Of a DNA stretch of 64,000 bases, positions 21,692 to 33,735 are shown piece after piece. The stretch is from Micropterix aruncella. Lineage: Eukaryota; Arthropoda; Insecta; Lepidoptera; Micropterigidae. Under the pieces are notes generated by a model, which was not told where the DNA came from, searched no databases, and saw only the letters and a program-made list of their open reading frames with translations. The stretch spans positions 21,452,431 through 21,516,430 of the forward strand of contig OX155963.1 in the NCBI GenBank assembly GCA_944548615.1, read 5' to 3'. Numbering within the stretch: position 1 is the stretch's first letter; every line of letters begins with the position of its first letter. The position numbers and the translations under genes are program-made.

Positions 21692-22133
21692 AAATACGTG
21701 TGGCACTCGGGGACTGCCACGGTAAAGCTATTGCATAGCATTTTTAACAACTCATGCAATTATAATTATTTATTTGTTTTATTTTTTCTGATATCAGATA
21801 ACTGCGCTCTATCGGAAAAAGTTGAAATTATTCCGTATCATTTGCGGCTGCGGAAGCAAATGATTCGGAATAATAATTTAAACGTCTTCCGATAGAGCGC
21901 AGCGCACGAATTTTTTATTCGATAAAGCAAAAAAAAACGGATTATTCGAAAAAAATCGCAGATAAAAAGATAGATAATTAAATTATCTTCAAAATGGTGC
22001 AGGTTTCATAATAATACGCCAGATAGTATTAACGTAATTATCAGTTTAAAATCATTAATTTTCGATGAGAAATTTCTTCATTCGGTCGCCGCGCTGGCCT
22101 ACTAGGCCCGCGATAAAAGCTATGCAATAGCTT
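21692..22133 (+). mobile_element. MITE-S copy C
   Basis: Collinear with copies A and B, from ACGTGTGGCACTCGGGG to GCTATGCAATAGCTT. It keeps the complete stem-loop with a different loop (GCGGCTGCGG) and has a deletion of about 110 bp right of GATAGTATT. 442 bp. Confidence 0.85.
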
Positions 22134-22704
22134 AAAAACAATATCAATGGTATTATAGATTGTGAAATAAATTCGAATTTCAAATAAATCAAATGCAAAT
22201 TAATTATCGCTCTTATTATACAGCCGATACCTGGAAAAGCCACGCATTGTATGTCGCTTCATCAAAACGAAATTTTAAAAAGTATATGATACCACGTAAA
22301 CCCAGATATTTAATCAGCAATAGGTATCTAGAGAAAAAATAAATAACACTAGATATGAAGGTACTTAATATATCTATTATTTTCAAACGTAATCATTTAA
22401 AAAGAATTTACTGCGAACTAAAGTTATAAATAAGTATTTATATAAAGTTATAAATAAGTATAATAAAAGCGTAAAATGTAAATAGTAATAAAATTAAATA
22501 TTTAAAGGACAATGGGCGAAAATGTATGGGCGCTGGGTATTTACCACTGGATAGATCTATTTATCTACAATATTTATGACTACCTGACTACAACAGCTTA
22601 CCTCAACTATGAGCCGTTTCGGATTTTTGAAGTTTGTAATTTTCCTAAATATGGCTAATTACACGAAAACCCCCATGTCAAAATCTATAAAAGATAGTAT
22701 AATA
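22134..22704. other. no recognised feature
   Basis: A+T-rich; a short direct repeat ATAAAGTTATAAATAAGTAT lies near 22424-22460. No coding signal. Confidence 0.25.
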
Positions 22705-22862
22705 TAATCTTGTCCCTTCTGTCCACCCTAGACGGGCTAGTCCCAGTTGGGTGACAGAATCAAATAAGCAAAACGTTAAGGTTTTGCCATTCGGTTCCTG
22801 TTATTTTTATAAGCAAATCAATGTTTTATAGTGATTAATTCTTAAATAAATAAATAAAGCGC
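22705..22862 (+). mobile_element. LINE 3' UTR fragment with AAAT tail
   Basis: Reads CTGTCCACCCTAGACGGGCT, GTCCCAGTTGGGTGACAGAA and AGCAAAACGTTAAGGTTTTG, and ends TTAAATAAATAAATAAAG. It is the same segment as the reverse of 38945-39170. It is a 3'-anchored stub with no coding part. Confidence 0.75.
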
Positions 22863-23303
22863 CATCTGTGCATCCAAGGATGAACTACTTCGAGAATATT
22901 TCAAACGATATTTTTGGCGCCAAGCAGCGTAGCTACGTAATATGTAAAATCATCCATAGATGGTATTAGTGTGTTACTGACCGCTTTCATTATGAGTGAA
23001 ATTAAATACAATATTAGTTGAATAAATAGCTCCGAATAAGTAACACAAATAATAGAACTTAAAATAACTCCCTCGCAAAGCCTTATAAATGACTTAGTAG
23101 TCATTAAAACCCGCTTATGGCTAGGATAATAATTTATTTAAATCGAAACCCTGAAAGTAGTGCTATGGATTAGGTAGATGTAATCATCGTCATCATTCGC
23201 GCTACAACCCATTGCGAGTCTTGAATTCATTATGAATCTTCTTCCATTTCATCCTATCGTGGGTTTTGCTTTCCAGTTGTTTACTCCAAATGCATTTAGG
23301 TCT
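22863..23303. other. no recognised feature
   Basis: A 67-codon minus-strand frame (22901-23104) has no known motif. Otherwise featureless A+T-rich sequence. Confidence 0.25.
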
Positions 23304-23552
23304 TTAACCCCTCAAATGAATGGCGATTAGCTCGGGTTGCCTACGGCAAAATGTATATAAATTTATATTTACATTTACATTTACATTTACATAGAGCGGG
23401 GTTTACTATAGAGCTATAGCATTACTATAGAGCGGATTACTATAAAGCGGCGCACATTTACATTTATATTTATATTTATATAAATTTATATACATTTTGT
23501 ATACATTTTGCCAAGGCATCCCTTAAGGGACGCCTCACATTTGAGGGGTTAA
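23304..23552. mobile_element. TTAA-bounded MITE (piggyBac-like), 249 bp
   Basis: TTAA at 23304-23307 and 23549-23552 flanks the inverted ends CCCCTCAAATG and CATTTGAGGGG. Inside, TTTACA repeats and three copies of ACTATAGAGC-like units form a further inverted arrangement (TATATAAATTTATAT on both sides). No coding capacity. Confidence 0.85.
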
Positions 23553-23639
23553 CCACAGAATCAATCCATCGTAGTTTTGGACATTCGACTTTACGATGGC
23601 CCTTCAGGTTTCCAACAAATAATACGTTTCAATGGCTGT

Positions 23640-23720
23640 TTACTTTACATCTCCAGTAGGCAGGCATTCCTACACTTGGATGCGTCATTGCGTCTAACAT
23701 TCTCAGTAATGTAATTAATT
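23640..23720 (-). mobile_element. LINE 3' UTR fragment
   Basis: The minus strand reads GACGCATCCAAGTGTAGGAA then TGCCTGCCTACTGGAG, matching the 3' UTR of the LINE at 12934-14495 (about 14433-14474). Only this small piece is recognisable. Confidence 0.6.
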
Positions 23721-25566
23721 ATACAAAATTAACTAACAAGCAGAAGTCGTTGTCCAGAATATTAAACTTTACATTTTATGTTTGACGTTTTGTTTTTCTT
23801 TATTATTTTTCATTCTAGATGCAGACGTGGGACGATAGCCTAGTCACTTATTACGACTAGCGTAACAACCGAAGTTAAAACTCAAACCGGTAAACGAAAG
23901 TGAAAGCATTCACAGTGTGCAGGAAGTTTAACAAGCTTAAAGTTGGATATAGGTACTTGGAAATGGTTAAAGCGATAACAGAATTGGCGTTTTTAGTTGT
24001 CAGTTGCGCGACTACACTGATTAGACTAATTTCGAATTTGAGGGTCGGCACTAAGTATGTAAATCCGAAAAACATCACTTCGTAGGGTCACAATTGATAA
24101 TTATTATAACTTAGGTAGCGGATAGGTAGATAAAGGTCTAATGTTCTCATTGAAGTTTAATTGTGTTAACTGATCTCCTAAATACTGTAAGAATCAACAT
24201 GGTGGGAATCAGTGAAAAAGTTCATAAATGCATCAAGTTGAAAAACAGAAAAGCAATGAGTCGAAGAACGCTTTTAATGAAACGAAACCCATTGAGTGTA
24301 CAATTTTGTCATTGAAATTCAGCAATTTTTTTCCGATTTCTTCATATTTTACCAGAGCAATTTTGTTAAAAAATTAAAGAACTCGGAAATATTTTCGGTG
24401 ATTCGTATTTTTGGTATTTTTATTGAGCTTATAGGGATGAGAGGAGGGATATTTGGTATTATTGTTAACTGTTATATCAAAAGAACTCGAGCAGTTGCTT
24501 CATCTTTGCCGAAACTCTAGACTTTTATCTAAACTATTCGTATAACATTTATAGAGTTTAAACATTTTTAGTTATATACGTTTTATTTTGATTAGGTGAT
24601 GTATTTTTGCAGCCCCCCCCCCCCCCCTACCCCTAAACTGTCGGAAATAAGGATCAAAAGCATATTTTTCTTAGTTTAGTGTTATTTTTAAGTCAGTAAG
24701 TTGACTAATCTTCTAAAAGAGTTAAAAATAGTTCATTAGTTTTTCAGTACGATTCAGAAAACAATCAGCAAAAAAATTAAAATAATCGGGAACACTATAA
24801 GTAATTACATTTTTCGGAATTTTATTAAAAAACCTATACACTCTGAAAACCTTGTAATTCATTTATAACCATCGACTTATTAACTTTGAGATAAAATCAC
24901 TTAGTAACGGTCGACGGCAAATATTTTAATGTAAAAAGTTATAACATTAAAAATATTTTTGAACATTTTCAATGACTTTCACTAAGTCAATCTCATAATT
25001 TTTATGAGTTTTACAAAACGGGACTTTACTCAAAATGCACTTTACACCTTTATCTACTAATACATAAAATCACTTAAATAATTCGTTATATTTCTGCAAA
25101 AGTGATACCCCGAAATGATATTTTTCGGGTATATCTATATCCTTCCCTTAACACGTCAGAAGCAAGCCTTCCGCGCAAAAAACGGCGCCACAACTTTTTG
25201 GTCGATTTTGTATATAAATACTAACAATATCGTTTTTTATGAATTCCCTCTTGTTACCTAATAATTAATCTTGTTATTCGTGTATATTATATATTTATAT
25301 AGTATATTTGTGGCCGGCCGAAATGGCTACGCGCGAATCTGTCAACTACCGCAAAGTGTCTATAGGCATTTTTATCGCCCCATTGGTTAAAGAATCGACA
25401 ACCACAGCGACTTTTTACAACTTTTTAATTACCTTGCAATGTTTGTCAGTATGTTTGTTTAGGTCAAATCTTGTAAGCAGAATTAGAACCACTTCCTCTT
25501 ATCCTATGAAGTTGAAATTTTACATGTTGGTGCAGTTCCGATGATAATGCATTTTTATGCTAAGCA
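23721..25566. other. A+T-rich, no recognised gene
   Basis: Overlapping open frames on opposite strands at 23875-24085 match nothing I know. A C17 run is at about 24611-24627. No repeat family was recognised. Confidence 0.3.
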
Positions 25567-26025
25567 TGACCTGATTCTGCACCCAGGATCGGTTCCCGAC
25601 GAGGGGACTCTTCAACGGTCAACAGCACAGACACGAAATTTTGTATACGCCTTCAATTATGATAGCCCGTTATAAGTCTCCTCATGACATGGCTGCTGAG
25701 CCCAAGGTTGGCTCCCGACGAGGGGACTCCCCAACGTTCAACAGCAAGGACACGAATTTTTGTATACGTATTCAATTATGATAGCCCGTTATAAGTTTCA
25801 CTATGACATGGCTGCTGCGCCCAGGATTGGCTTCCGACGAGGGGACTCCTCAACGGTCAACAGCACAGACACGAAATTTTGTACACGTATTCAATTATGA
25901 TAGCCCGTTCTAAGTTTCACCATGACATGGATGCTGTTCCTAGTATGATATGGCTGTTGTTCTGCAGCCATATAAAGTTGTACTATGATATGGCTGCTGC
26001 ACCCAGGGTTGGCTCGGGACAGAGC
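25567..26025. repeat. minisatellite, 119-bp unit, three units plus remnants
   Basis: Units begin near 25567, 25686, 25805 and 25924 (spacing 119). Each has GACATGGCTGCTG, a GGTTGGCTCCCGACGAGGGG block, CAACGGTCAACAGCA and TTCAATTATGATAGCCCGTT. The fourth start decays into shorter GATATGGCTG repeats to about 26020. Units differ by a few percent. No function is evident. Confidence 0.85.
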
Positions 26026-26924
26026 ATTTTAGTAAAAGCTTATTTTAAAAAATGTGTTTTTACTATAATTAACTTATTCCCCTTGACTTCCCGCTTTGGT
26101 CTTTTTCGTTATTTTAATTTGTTCATCACATTTAAAAATATAATCATTAATATGCATAATCTACGCATGTCTTAACAAAATAATGTTTTTGCTTGTAATA
26201 TGCATAATCTACGCATGTCCTAAAAAAATAAAAGCGTGCATTTGCTGCATGAATGCAGTACTTACATTTTTAGATTTCCAACTTCACGCTCTAATTACTC
26301 AGCGTTCATTCAGACGACAATAGCATATAACTGTACCGTACCGAGAGACTCAAATTACTGATTCAACATACCTAATTATCGTGTCAATGAACTCACCTCA
26401 ATGTTATCAATTAAAAATGGTGGCGTTACCGGAAAAAAGCCACCGGATTCATGACCACCGACAAACTGGCTGGATGGCGTCTGTTGTAGACAAGCAGGAA
26501 GTTGTCGCAAACGCAACAACGCCTCGGCGTTCTCCTCTCCGAACTGGAAATGCAACTAAACGCAATTATCCATAAATTTTATGAAAGCGAACCGTTAGGC
26601 ACTTTCGAAAAGGGCAGCCGCCTCGAGCTGGCGCCATTGCGAGAATATTAATGCAGTTTGCAACACTTTAACTTTGTAAGCGATTGTATGTTTGGCCCTT
26701 CCAGCCGAGTTTCGGATGACTTTTCCATAATAAATTCAATATTGGTGAATAACAATCAAATTAGTAAAGATTATAGATGAATTGTACAATTTCAGTACTA
26801 ATTGTCATATTCCAATATTCCTGAACTTTTAACACTTTCTGATGTCCCCATTATTTATTTTAATATATCAATGGAAAACAATATTTTTTTCTCTAATTTA
26901 AAATTCAATATAATATCCGACAAG
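26026..26924. other. no recognised gene; one donor-like site
   Basis: A 64-codon frame (26381-26575, plus) shows no known motif. The minus strand has a donor-like CATTGAG/GTGAGTTC at about 26396, but the preceding frames carry stops. Otherwise featureless. Confidence 0.25.
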
Positions 26925-27345
26925 TAAATATATTAAAAAGGATAAAAAAAACACCCGACTACCATTAGGTACAGAAAGAGAACTATTGTATTTATTATAT
27001 TTATTTATATGTTTTTTTTAAATAAAATATTTGTGGTTTATGCATTTATCCATATAGATACATGTATATTTCCGGAATGTAATTAATCAGACTTTTCATT
27101 TGACACTAAATACTATAAATTTATGTTAATTTATTAACATTTAGACGTTTAGACAACTACTTCTTGATATTTTATGGTATCATATGACACTCGGGATGAT
27201 ATAACGATTCTTAAAATACCACACACTTCTAAATCGGTTCAAGCGTTTAGAAGTTATGGTGGAATAAAGAACGGAAAACATACATAGATGAGCCCCGAAC
27301 ACATAACACTCCTTTTTTGTTGGGCAGTTGTGTAATAAATAGCGT
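26925..27345 (+). repeat. REP2 dispersed repeat, near complete
   Basis: Runs from AATATATTAAAAAGG through AACTATTGTATTTATTAT, TTTCCGGAATGTAATTAATC and ACACTCGGGATGATATAACG to the stem-loop and the AACACTCCTTTTTTGTTGGG end. Collinear with 53115-53490 and 61965-62335. No ORF. Confidence 0.8.
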
Positions 27346-28486
27346 GAGTCGCGTTTATTATTAAAGTAATTATTTAATTTGATATATTTTTGAAATCATA
27401 AACCTATTTACTACGTTTTAATTGATATTTTTGGATATCAAATAATAAATTATACACAGGTAAGCAGACTTGTATGACTATTCAAATTGGTGTTTTACAT
27501 TTATCAATTATTTAAAAAATATATCGAAACATTAATATTCTGGTGTCAAAATTTACTTGAATAATGATTTGGCGTGTTAAAATGAATATTAAATTAGAAA
27601 AAAAATGTTTTTATATTTATTTATTAAAATTAATAATGTAGACACCAGAAAGTATTAAAAATTCAATTATAAGACAATTTTATGTAAGGGCCTCTCTAGA
27701 CGATCAAGCATGCTTGTCAAGCATCGCGTCGCGTCTGGTTTTATAGTACTGAAATTGCTCGTAATGGCCGATGATAGCCAATCTTGCTAAGGTGGAAGCG
27801 AGTCGAGAGAAAGAGCGAGAGGTACATACATAGGCGTTGCGGCCATCGCTGGCGAATGTGTGGAGCGGGCATAACATGCATTCGAAGGAACACCGGAAAA
27901 CCACAATTCAAGCAACAAATCAGCGTCAAACAATAAATGTTATTGTTGTTTTTACAACAATAAAGGTAGCTAGCTGGTCCTTACCTCAGAAAAAAAATGC
28001 TAAAATCTGAAACGTTTTATTTTTATTTTATTAAATTCCTTTGTAAGTAGTGCACATTGGCACGGGTAGGTACAATGTCTATTGTGCAAAATAATATACA
28101 TTGGACATAAATCTGCAGATGCTAAACCTGCAAAATAAAATCTGTAGATGCTAAATCTGCAGATGCTAAATAGGAGGGGGGTACTTAGATATCCCGATTT
28201 TTTTCTATACATTAATGAAGAAAAAATAGATGGGAAAAAATAGACGGGAAAAATCACAGACTTATAAAGCCCTAGAAAGAATAAGAAGAGGTTAGATTTT
28301 TGGAAAAGGAAAGCTAAAGTCATCTGTAAGCTAAGTTAATTCACAACTCTACTTAAGCTACCCAAAATCATTCCCCTTATGTACCTCTGATGAAGTTGAA
28401 GACGACATTGATAATTATCACAGATGTATAAACACTATCCCAGGATCTAAGTTTGATTATCATAATAAAAAAGAAGTATCACTTAC
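27346..28486. other. intronic sequence, no recognised gene
   Basis: A somewhat GC-rich block at about 27690-27930 with clustered CG dinucleotides lies downstream of exon 1B in gene sense. No motif that I can name was found. A short repeat, ATGCTAAATCTGCAGATG, occurs near 28120-28165. Confidence 0.25.
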
Positions 28487-28637
28487 AATTCTTACAGTTC
28501 CTCCACCATATCTCCTTCTCCTTTTTCTCCCGTGGCGCCTCTTTTGCTTTTGAAGTATTCGAGTCTGTCTTTTTCTCCTGCACAGTTTGCTCTGTGAGAG
28601 CCTTCACGATCTTAGCACTGAACTTGCGGATACCCAT
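28487..28637 (-). CDS. candidate ACSL alternative first exon 1B
   Basis: An ATG at 28637 opens 50 codons plus one base, ending at AAGAATT/GTAAGTG, a strong donor. The product begins MGIRKFSAKIVKALTEQTVQ, has a lysine- and glutamate-rich middle (KAKEAPREKKEKE) and ends IWWRNCKN. The exon ends in phase 1 with T; joined to exon 2 it reads CKN-Leu-SELDQYL. It would give the enzyme a charged cytosolic N-terminal extension before the membrane anchor. Composition and codon use look coding, unlike the surroundings. The assignment to ACSL rests on strand, order and phase, not on a motif in this exon. Confidence 0.6.
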
Positions 28638-28653
28638 CGTCCGAGAGTATCAA

Positions 28654-28730
28654 CTATGCTTGAGTACAAGGAAGCATTCACACATAACTGTACATAATAA
28701 CAGTCCACGAGTACTTTAGATTAATATAGA
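28654..28730 (-). promoter_or_regulatory. 5' leader of exon 1B with two tiny upstream ORFs
   Basis: On the minus strand a TATATTAA-like element lies near 28725. Two short ORFs follow: ATG at 28695 (MYSYV, stop ending at 28678) and ATG at 28677 (MLPCTQA, stop ending at 28654). Both end before the main ATG at 28637. If transcription starts upstream of them they could damp translation. The transcription start is unknown, and a TATTATGTACAG acceptor-like string could instead mark an exon edge here. Confidence 0.35.
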
Positions 28731-28860
28731 CAAAGGTCTCGTAGATTACCGGGTCTGACATATGAATGAAACGAAAACTTGACCCAGATTTTGTCAGATA
28801 ACAGGAAATATAGACCGCGGTAGCAGAAGCGTATTCTAGGCGCGTGGGAGGCGAGTTTCG

Positions 28861-29603
28861 TATGTTGCCCTTGGTTCTGCGAATCTCTACATTTGTTTGT
28901 CATTTGGCACGAGAATTGATGATGCGCTTCGTGATGTCATATCAGTTACTGCATTAATGCAGTGGAACATGAGAAGAAAATCGCTTCAAAAAAATCTATA
29001 AAAATTTGTGCCTGCGAAACCTGGACCTCCTGAATATTTATATGTTGCCCTTGGTGTGAGAATATATACATTTGTCATTTGGCACGAGAATTGATGATGC
29101 AGTTCGTGACGTCATATCAGTTGCTGCAGTAATGCAGTAGGATATACACAATTACAAAAATGAGAAGAAAATCCCTTCAAAAAAAATCTATAAAACCTCC
29201 TGGAAATTTACATTTTTCCCTTGGTGCTGAAAATCTCTACATTTGTTATTCGGCACGAGAATTTATAACGCACTTCGTGACGTCATATCAGTTACTGCAG
29301 TCATGCCGTGGGACTAAACAAATACGAAACTGAGCAGAAAAACCTTTATAAAAATCTATAAAACCTAGAGATAACTTGTGCCTGCGAAACCTAGACCTCC
29401 TGAAGTTTTATATGTTGCCCTTGATGCTGTAAATCTCTACATTTGTCATTTGGCACGGGAATGGATAATGCACTTCGTGACGTCATGTCAGTTACTGCAG
29501 TGATGCAGTGGGCCATAGACAAATACTAACATGAAAATAAAATCTCTTCAAAAAAATCTATAAAACCTACAGATAGCATGTGAATGCAAAACCCAGACCT
29601 CGA
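28861..29603. repeat. four tandem units with CRE-like TGACGTCA sites
   Basis: Units start near 28861, 29041, 29211 and 29411 (spacing 170-200). Each carries a TATGTTGCCCTTGG block (altered in the third), CTCTACATTTGTCATT, GGCACGAGAAT, CTTCGTGACGTCATATCAG, CTGCAGT.ATGC and a CTTCAAAAAAATCTATAAAA end. The palindrome TGACGTCA is intact at 29107-29114, 29278-29285 and 29478-29485, with TGATGTCA at 28932-28939. The array lies 220-960 bp upstream of the exon 1B ATG in gene sense. Confidence 0.85.
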
Positions 29604-32600
29604 AATGAGACCTGTGTATAAACAAGTTTAGATGTGTCTCTAAGAAAAATGGTGTCTTTACCGAGTAAGCTAACGTATTACACCGAGTAAGCTAAGGAAA
29701 CAGTAACTCATTACAAGCTATTAAAGAAAATAGAGCTTTCATCTCAGAACCGAGATGAAGGAAGCTCCATTATTGTTTGTGGGTTCTACTTCATCAGATA
29801 CGCTGTAGATACCGTATTTTTATTACAATGGAACACATGAACCATGAGAACACATGAACCATTTGAGAATTTGGACAATGGATCTAGTCAAGTAAGTCAA
29901 TTAGAGACTTGACTGGAATTTGCCCACTCTTACTAAAGACCAAAGAAAACAAACAACGCGTGAATATCAACATTCAGTATTGAGAATAAACACGGCTAAA
30001 TAACTACTTGCATAACTTTGCCAAACTGCGACAAATCAATTACACTAGATCTAGTTGACTAGATTGAAATGAGAATGTTAAGACTATGTATTGACATCGC
30101 CTCAAATGGTTACAACTACTTAACTGAGACAACGGTAAAACGGACGAAAAACCGTAAAAAAACATATAGACAGATCGGCTTTGGAAGGAATTGTTACAAT
30201 AATTTTGATGAATATTAAGAGCCCTTTTTAAGGTTATTAACAAAATATTGTATCTCTTCCTTTAAACTAATCACAAAAACAATAGAAAAATTTAATTTAA
30301 CCAATCTAAAGTTCACACAAAATATTGAAAATAGTTCAAAATGAAATCAAATTAGTGTAACAATGCGTTACACTAAGCTAAACGTCAACAATATTGATTA
30401 AAATCGTTCCAGTTGCCGAAACCATTCACTTCAATAAAGAAGACAAGAATACACAAATATGGAGCAAAGTGGATGATCAATCTAAATTCTTAAATATGAC
30501 ACTTCTTACTCTATCAACACAACGATACATAAAATGTTAATGAACACAACATACTTGTAGCAGTAACACCGCACGAGCGAGTGTGTCGAAGTGGAGAAAT
30601 TGCACTGGAGAATGTGGGAAAATACGGTGAAATCAGTCGGTGTTTGCGAAACAACGGTAAAAGACATGCAGACAACAATTACCTAATTGTTGATGAATAA
30701 TGGAAAAACAAACTGCAATACCCACAAAAAATACTAAAAGATACACCGGTTGAAGAATTCGAATTGATATTGACACTAAAGTAGCTTCGCCAGCCAAATC
30801 TGTTTTTTATTACTTAACATTAATACAGGGTCGAGGTTTCCTAAGTGCTTTGATAGTGAGGTTCTCTAAGTGATTCTAAGTGCTATGATATTCCAATCTT
30901 TCTAAATGTAGTATTGAGTTTCAACTTGGTAACTCTTGCAAGCAAAGGCGAACTAAGGAAAATAATGAAACTACGTAGAGAAAATAAACTTAACGTCGTT
31001 TAAATAGCTAAAGGACAACACCGTATACTAATTAATTAAAATAAAAGTTTGATTATGTGATTAAATTAAATTACAACGCAAAATAATCATTGGCTATACA
31101 ACGAAATATCTATGACGTAATTGCTGAAATGGAAGGTGGAATAATACAAATAAACCGCGCTATTGAAAATGCAATTACAATGCTGAAGAATAGAGAATTA
31201 TATGATTTTTATGAAGCATATGCTAATCCATAAGCATAAAGCATATATCATATAGAATATACCGTAGAATATAGCATAGAATAATGCATAATGCATATAG
31301 CATAAATTCATAAGCATACGCACGTATGCAATAAGTGAATTCCTAAATATGTAAATGGAAACCTAAAACAAATATTTCTTAGAAGCTGTCAGGATGAGAA
31401 TGCTGCAAAGACTGACCTCTGAAAGTAAGTGATAATGGACCAAGAGAATAAACCTCTACGATGGCATATTTTGAATGATTAACGTTCCCAACAAGAATTA
31501 GAGAAAATTGCTAACATCTGGAGAAATCGAGACATAACCAAAAGAACTAAACATGGGAAGTTGGAACAAAGAGCAAGACAGAAAAGTATCCGAAATATCA
31601 CCATAATAACGTGAAAGACGTTGATTAGATAAATAATTAATATTTGACGACGAAGATTCGTAAATACAGTTTTCTAGGTTTTATCGATACAATAATTTTA
31701 AAATAAGAGAATCTGAATATATTGGTCATTTATGGGAGGCAGTAATGTAACTTATCAAACAGGGTCCAGTAGGAAAGAGAAATTGTTTGAATTAAAAAGG
31801 ACCATGGTCTTTTTGGACCCAGCCAACAAGAGATGAGACTCATGGCTTCTGAAAGATTTTAGCGTGTACCTACTTCGTTTCATACGTATTAGGGTAACGT
31901 GTACTGCAGTGAAAAAGACTAAATTTAAAACTCACTCAATTCAAGTACATTATACCGAAATGATATATGGAACGATGAGATCGCGTAAGATACAATTTTA
32001 TTAAAACTCTAACAGAAAATAACATTAAAGTATTACGACCAATCAATCAGAAGACAAATAATCGGTAGACACAAACATTGCTGTTGAAACAATCTCAAAA
32101 CTGAAGAATGATGACACAGCTACAGATCCCCCTCGACGAAATAAATGACCCATAGGATTTTAATATTAAAAAGATTGAGATTGGTGGAAAACGAAAACAC
32201 GAAAACACAAAGTTCAAGAACGTAAATTTAAAACCCACCAAAGCAAGTACTATTAGCGTAAGGATCTATGGATCGACGAGATCCGTAACGCGAACACGTG
32301 CCGCGAAAATCCGCTGACGCACCGCGCGACGAAACAGCTGAGGTGCGTCTCGATTATGCAGGCGTCACTATCGAAATGGCATGGTGCTGAGTGCTGGTTG
32401 CATTGCATAGCAGCCAGTTCTATCCAGCGAGGCGGCTATATGGATCGTATTACGAATTGTTGCGCACGCGCTGGACAATGGCAAAGAAAAATCTGTGCGC
32501 GGAATGCGAAATGTAGCGATCTACGTGCGGGTGGACGGGTGTTAATCACATTGAGTGACCAAAAAAAGATAGGCTTTCACATTTTAAAGTGTGACGCGAA

Positions 32601-33364
32601 ACAAACAAAAGATCTACATAGCTACTACTGTAAAAATCGTTGTTACTGATATTTTAAAAAAAATGGAATTGAGGACCGTTTTCTCAAATTGATACATCAG
32701 GTTTATTTTCGAAAATGAGTTTCTAATGGTTTCATGTAGGGGAAATTTCTAGAAACTATTCAAAAACCTTTTTTAGCAAGCGCAAAATGTGAGTTTTTTT
32801 AAAGTGATGCATCATCCATAGATAATCTGTGATTCTGTGTCTCGTAAGAAAAAAACATATGACATTAGCGAACACAGACACATTAGGAGATAATATTAAA
32901 TAAAGAGACCCTACCAAGATACTGAAGTCATCTGTCTTGTATAAGAGTCGAGGAACCAATTATTACAAAACTGTCAGTGTTAAAATTACCATGGATGATT
33001 TTGTCAAAGCAAGACATCTATTGCCAAAGTATCGTTTTGATAAAAACTCGCCCTTTCATAACTAAGATACTGAAAAAGATTGGTATTTATAATTATCAGT
33101 ATGCGTTTAGGTTTATTGATATATTTTTTTATCTTAGGTTTATTGATATATAACATAAGAACTTACAATTATTTGTTTAATTTAGATATAATTCCTATGA
33201 AACATTTTATAGCTAAGCTATTACAGATTTGTGTTTATAATCATCAGTATGCGTTTAGATTTGTTAACATCTGACTTAAAAACTTAATAATAACAATAAT
33301 TTGTTTAATTTAAAAGAAATTCTTAGAAAATATTTTATGGATAAACACTTTCATCCTGGGCGCG
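29604..33364. other. long A+T-rich stretch without recognised genes
   Basis: Short frames only. Notable minor items: GCATA-rich low-complexity sequence at about 31200-31325; a CpG-richer block at about 32280-32540 (CACGTG, CAGCTG) of unknown role; a direct repeat TCAGTATGCGTTTAG near 33097 and 33245. No transposon family from elsewhere in the window was recognised, so this is the least explained part of the proposed intron. Confidence 0.3.
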
Positions 33365-33457
33365 ATTCTTGAAAAATTTATCGTGCCAAATTTGTCTTTG
33401 GTCCATTTGATTTACATGAGCCATAGACAAATTTAGCATGCTACATTTTTCAAGAAT
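33365..33457. repeat. 93-nt imperfect hairpin
   Basis: The arms ATTCTTGAAAAATTTATCGT... and ...GCTACATTTTTCAAGAAT pair over about 40 bp with a loop of about 13-20 nt. It could be a tiny MITE or a fold able to form an RNA precursor; nothing distinguishes these by sequence. Confidence 0.7.
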
Positions 33458-33611
33458 AAAATATTTTTGTAAAAAATTGTAAAAAAAGATTTTTGCTGAT
33501 GTATTTAGAGAAAATGGTCTTCAATTACTTGTGTTGTGTTACTTCAATTACTTGAATGGCATTCAAAACAACTTGAGGAAAACTTATAGAATCTACGATG
33601 TTACAAATTAA

Positions 33612-33735
33612 TGAATGAATGAAAATCTTTTTATTGCACAATAAAAATAAGGTACAATGGCGGACTTATTGCTACATTACAACATCTTCCAGTCAACCAA
33701 CGGACTAATGACAGACACTTAAAAGTATAACATAA
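33612..33735 (-). mobile_element. LINE 3' end fragment
   Basis: The minus strand reads AATAAGTCCGCCATTGTACC, then TGTGCAATAAAAAGATTTTC and an ATTC tandem tail, the usual layout of a LINE 3' terminus. No coding part remains. Confidence 0.55.

Noticed and set aside
25567..26025. CRISPR-like array
   Set aside because: The units are full 119-bp tandem copies without unique spacers, and the context is eukaryotic. It is a minisatellite.
26390..26480. A fourth alternative ACSL first exon ending at GTGAGTTC near 26396
   Set aside because: In the phase required by exon 2 a stop codon directly precedes the donor, and the local ATG frame stops after eight codons.
31190..31660. A decayed LINE in the A+T-rich stretch
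   Set aside because: Fragments such as ELEKIANIWR look protein-like but do not match a LINE motif in order, so no call was made.
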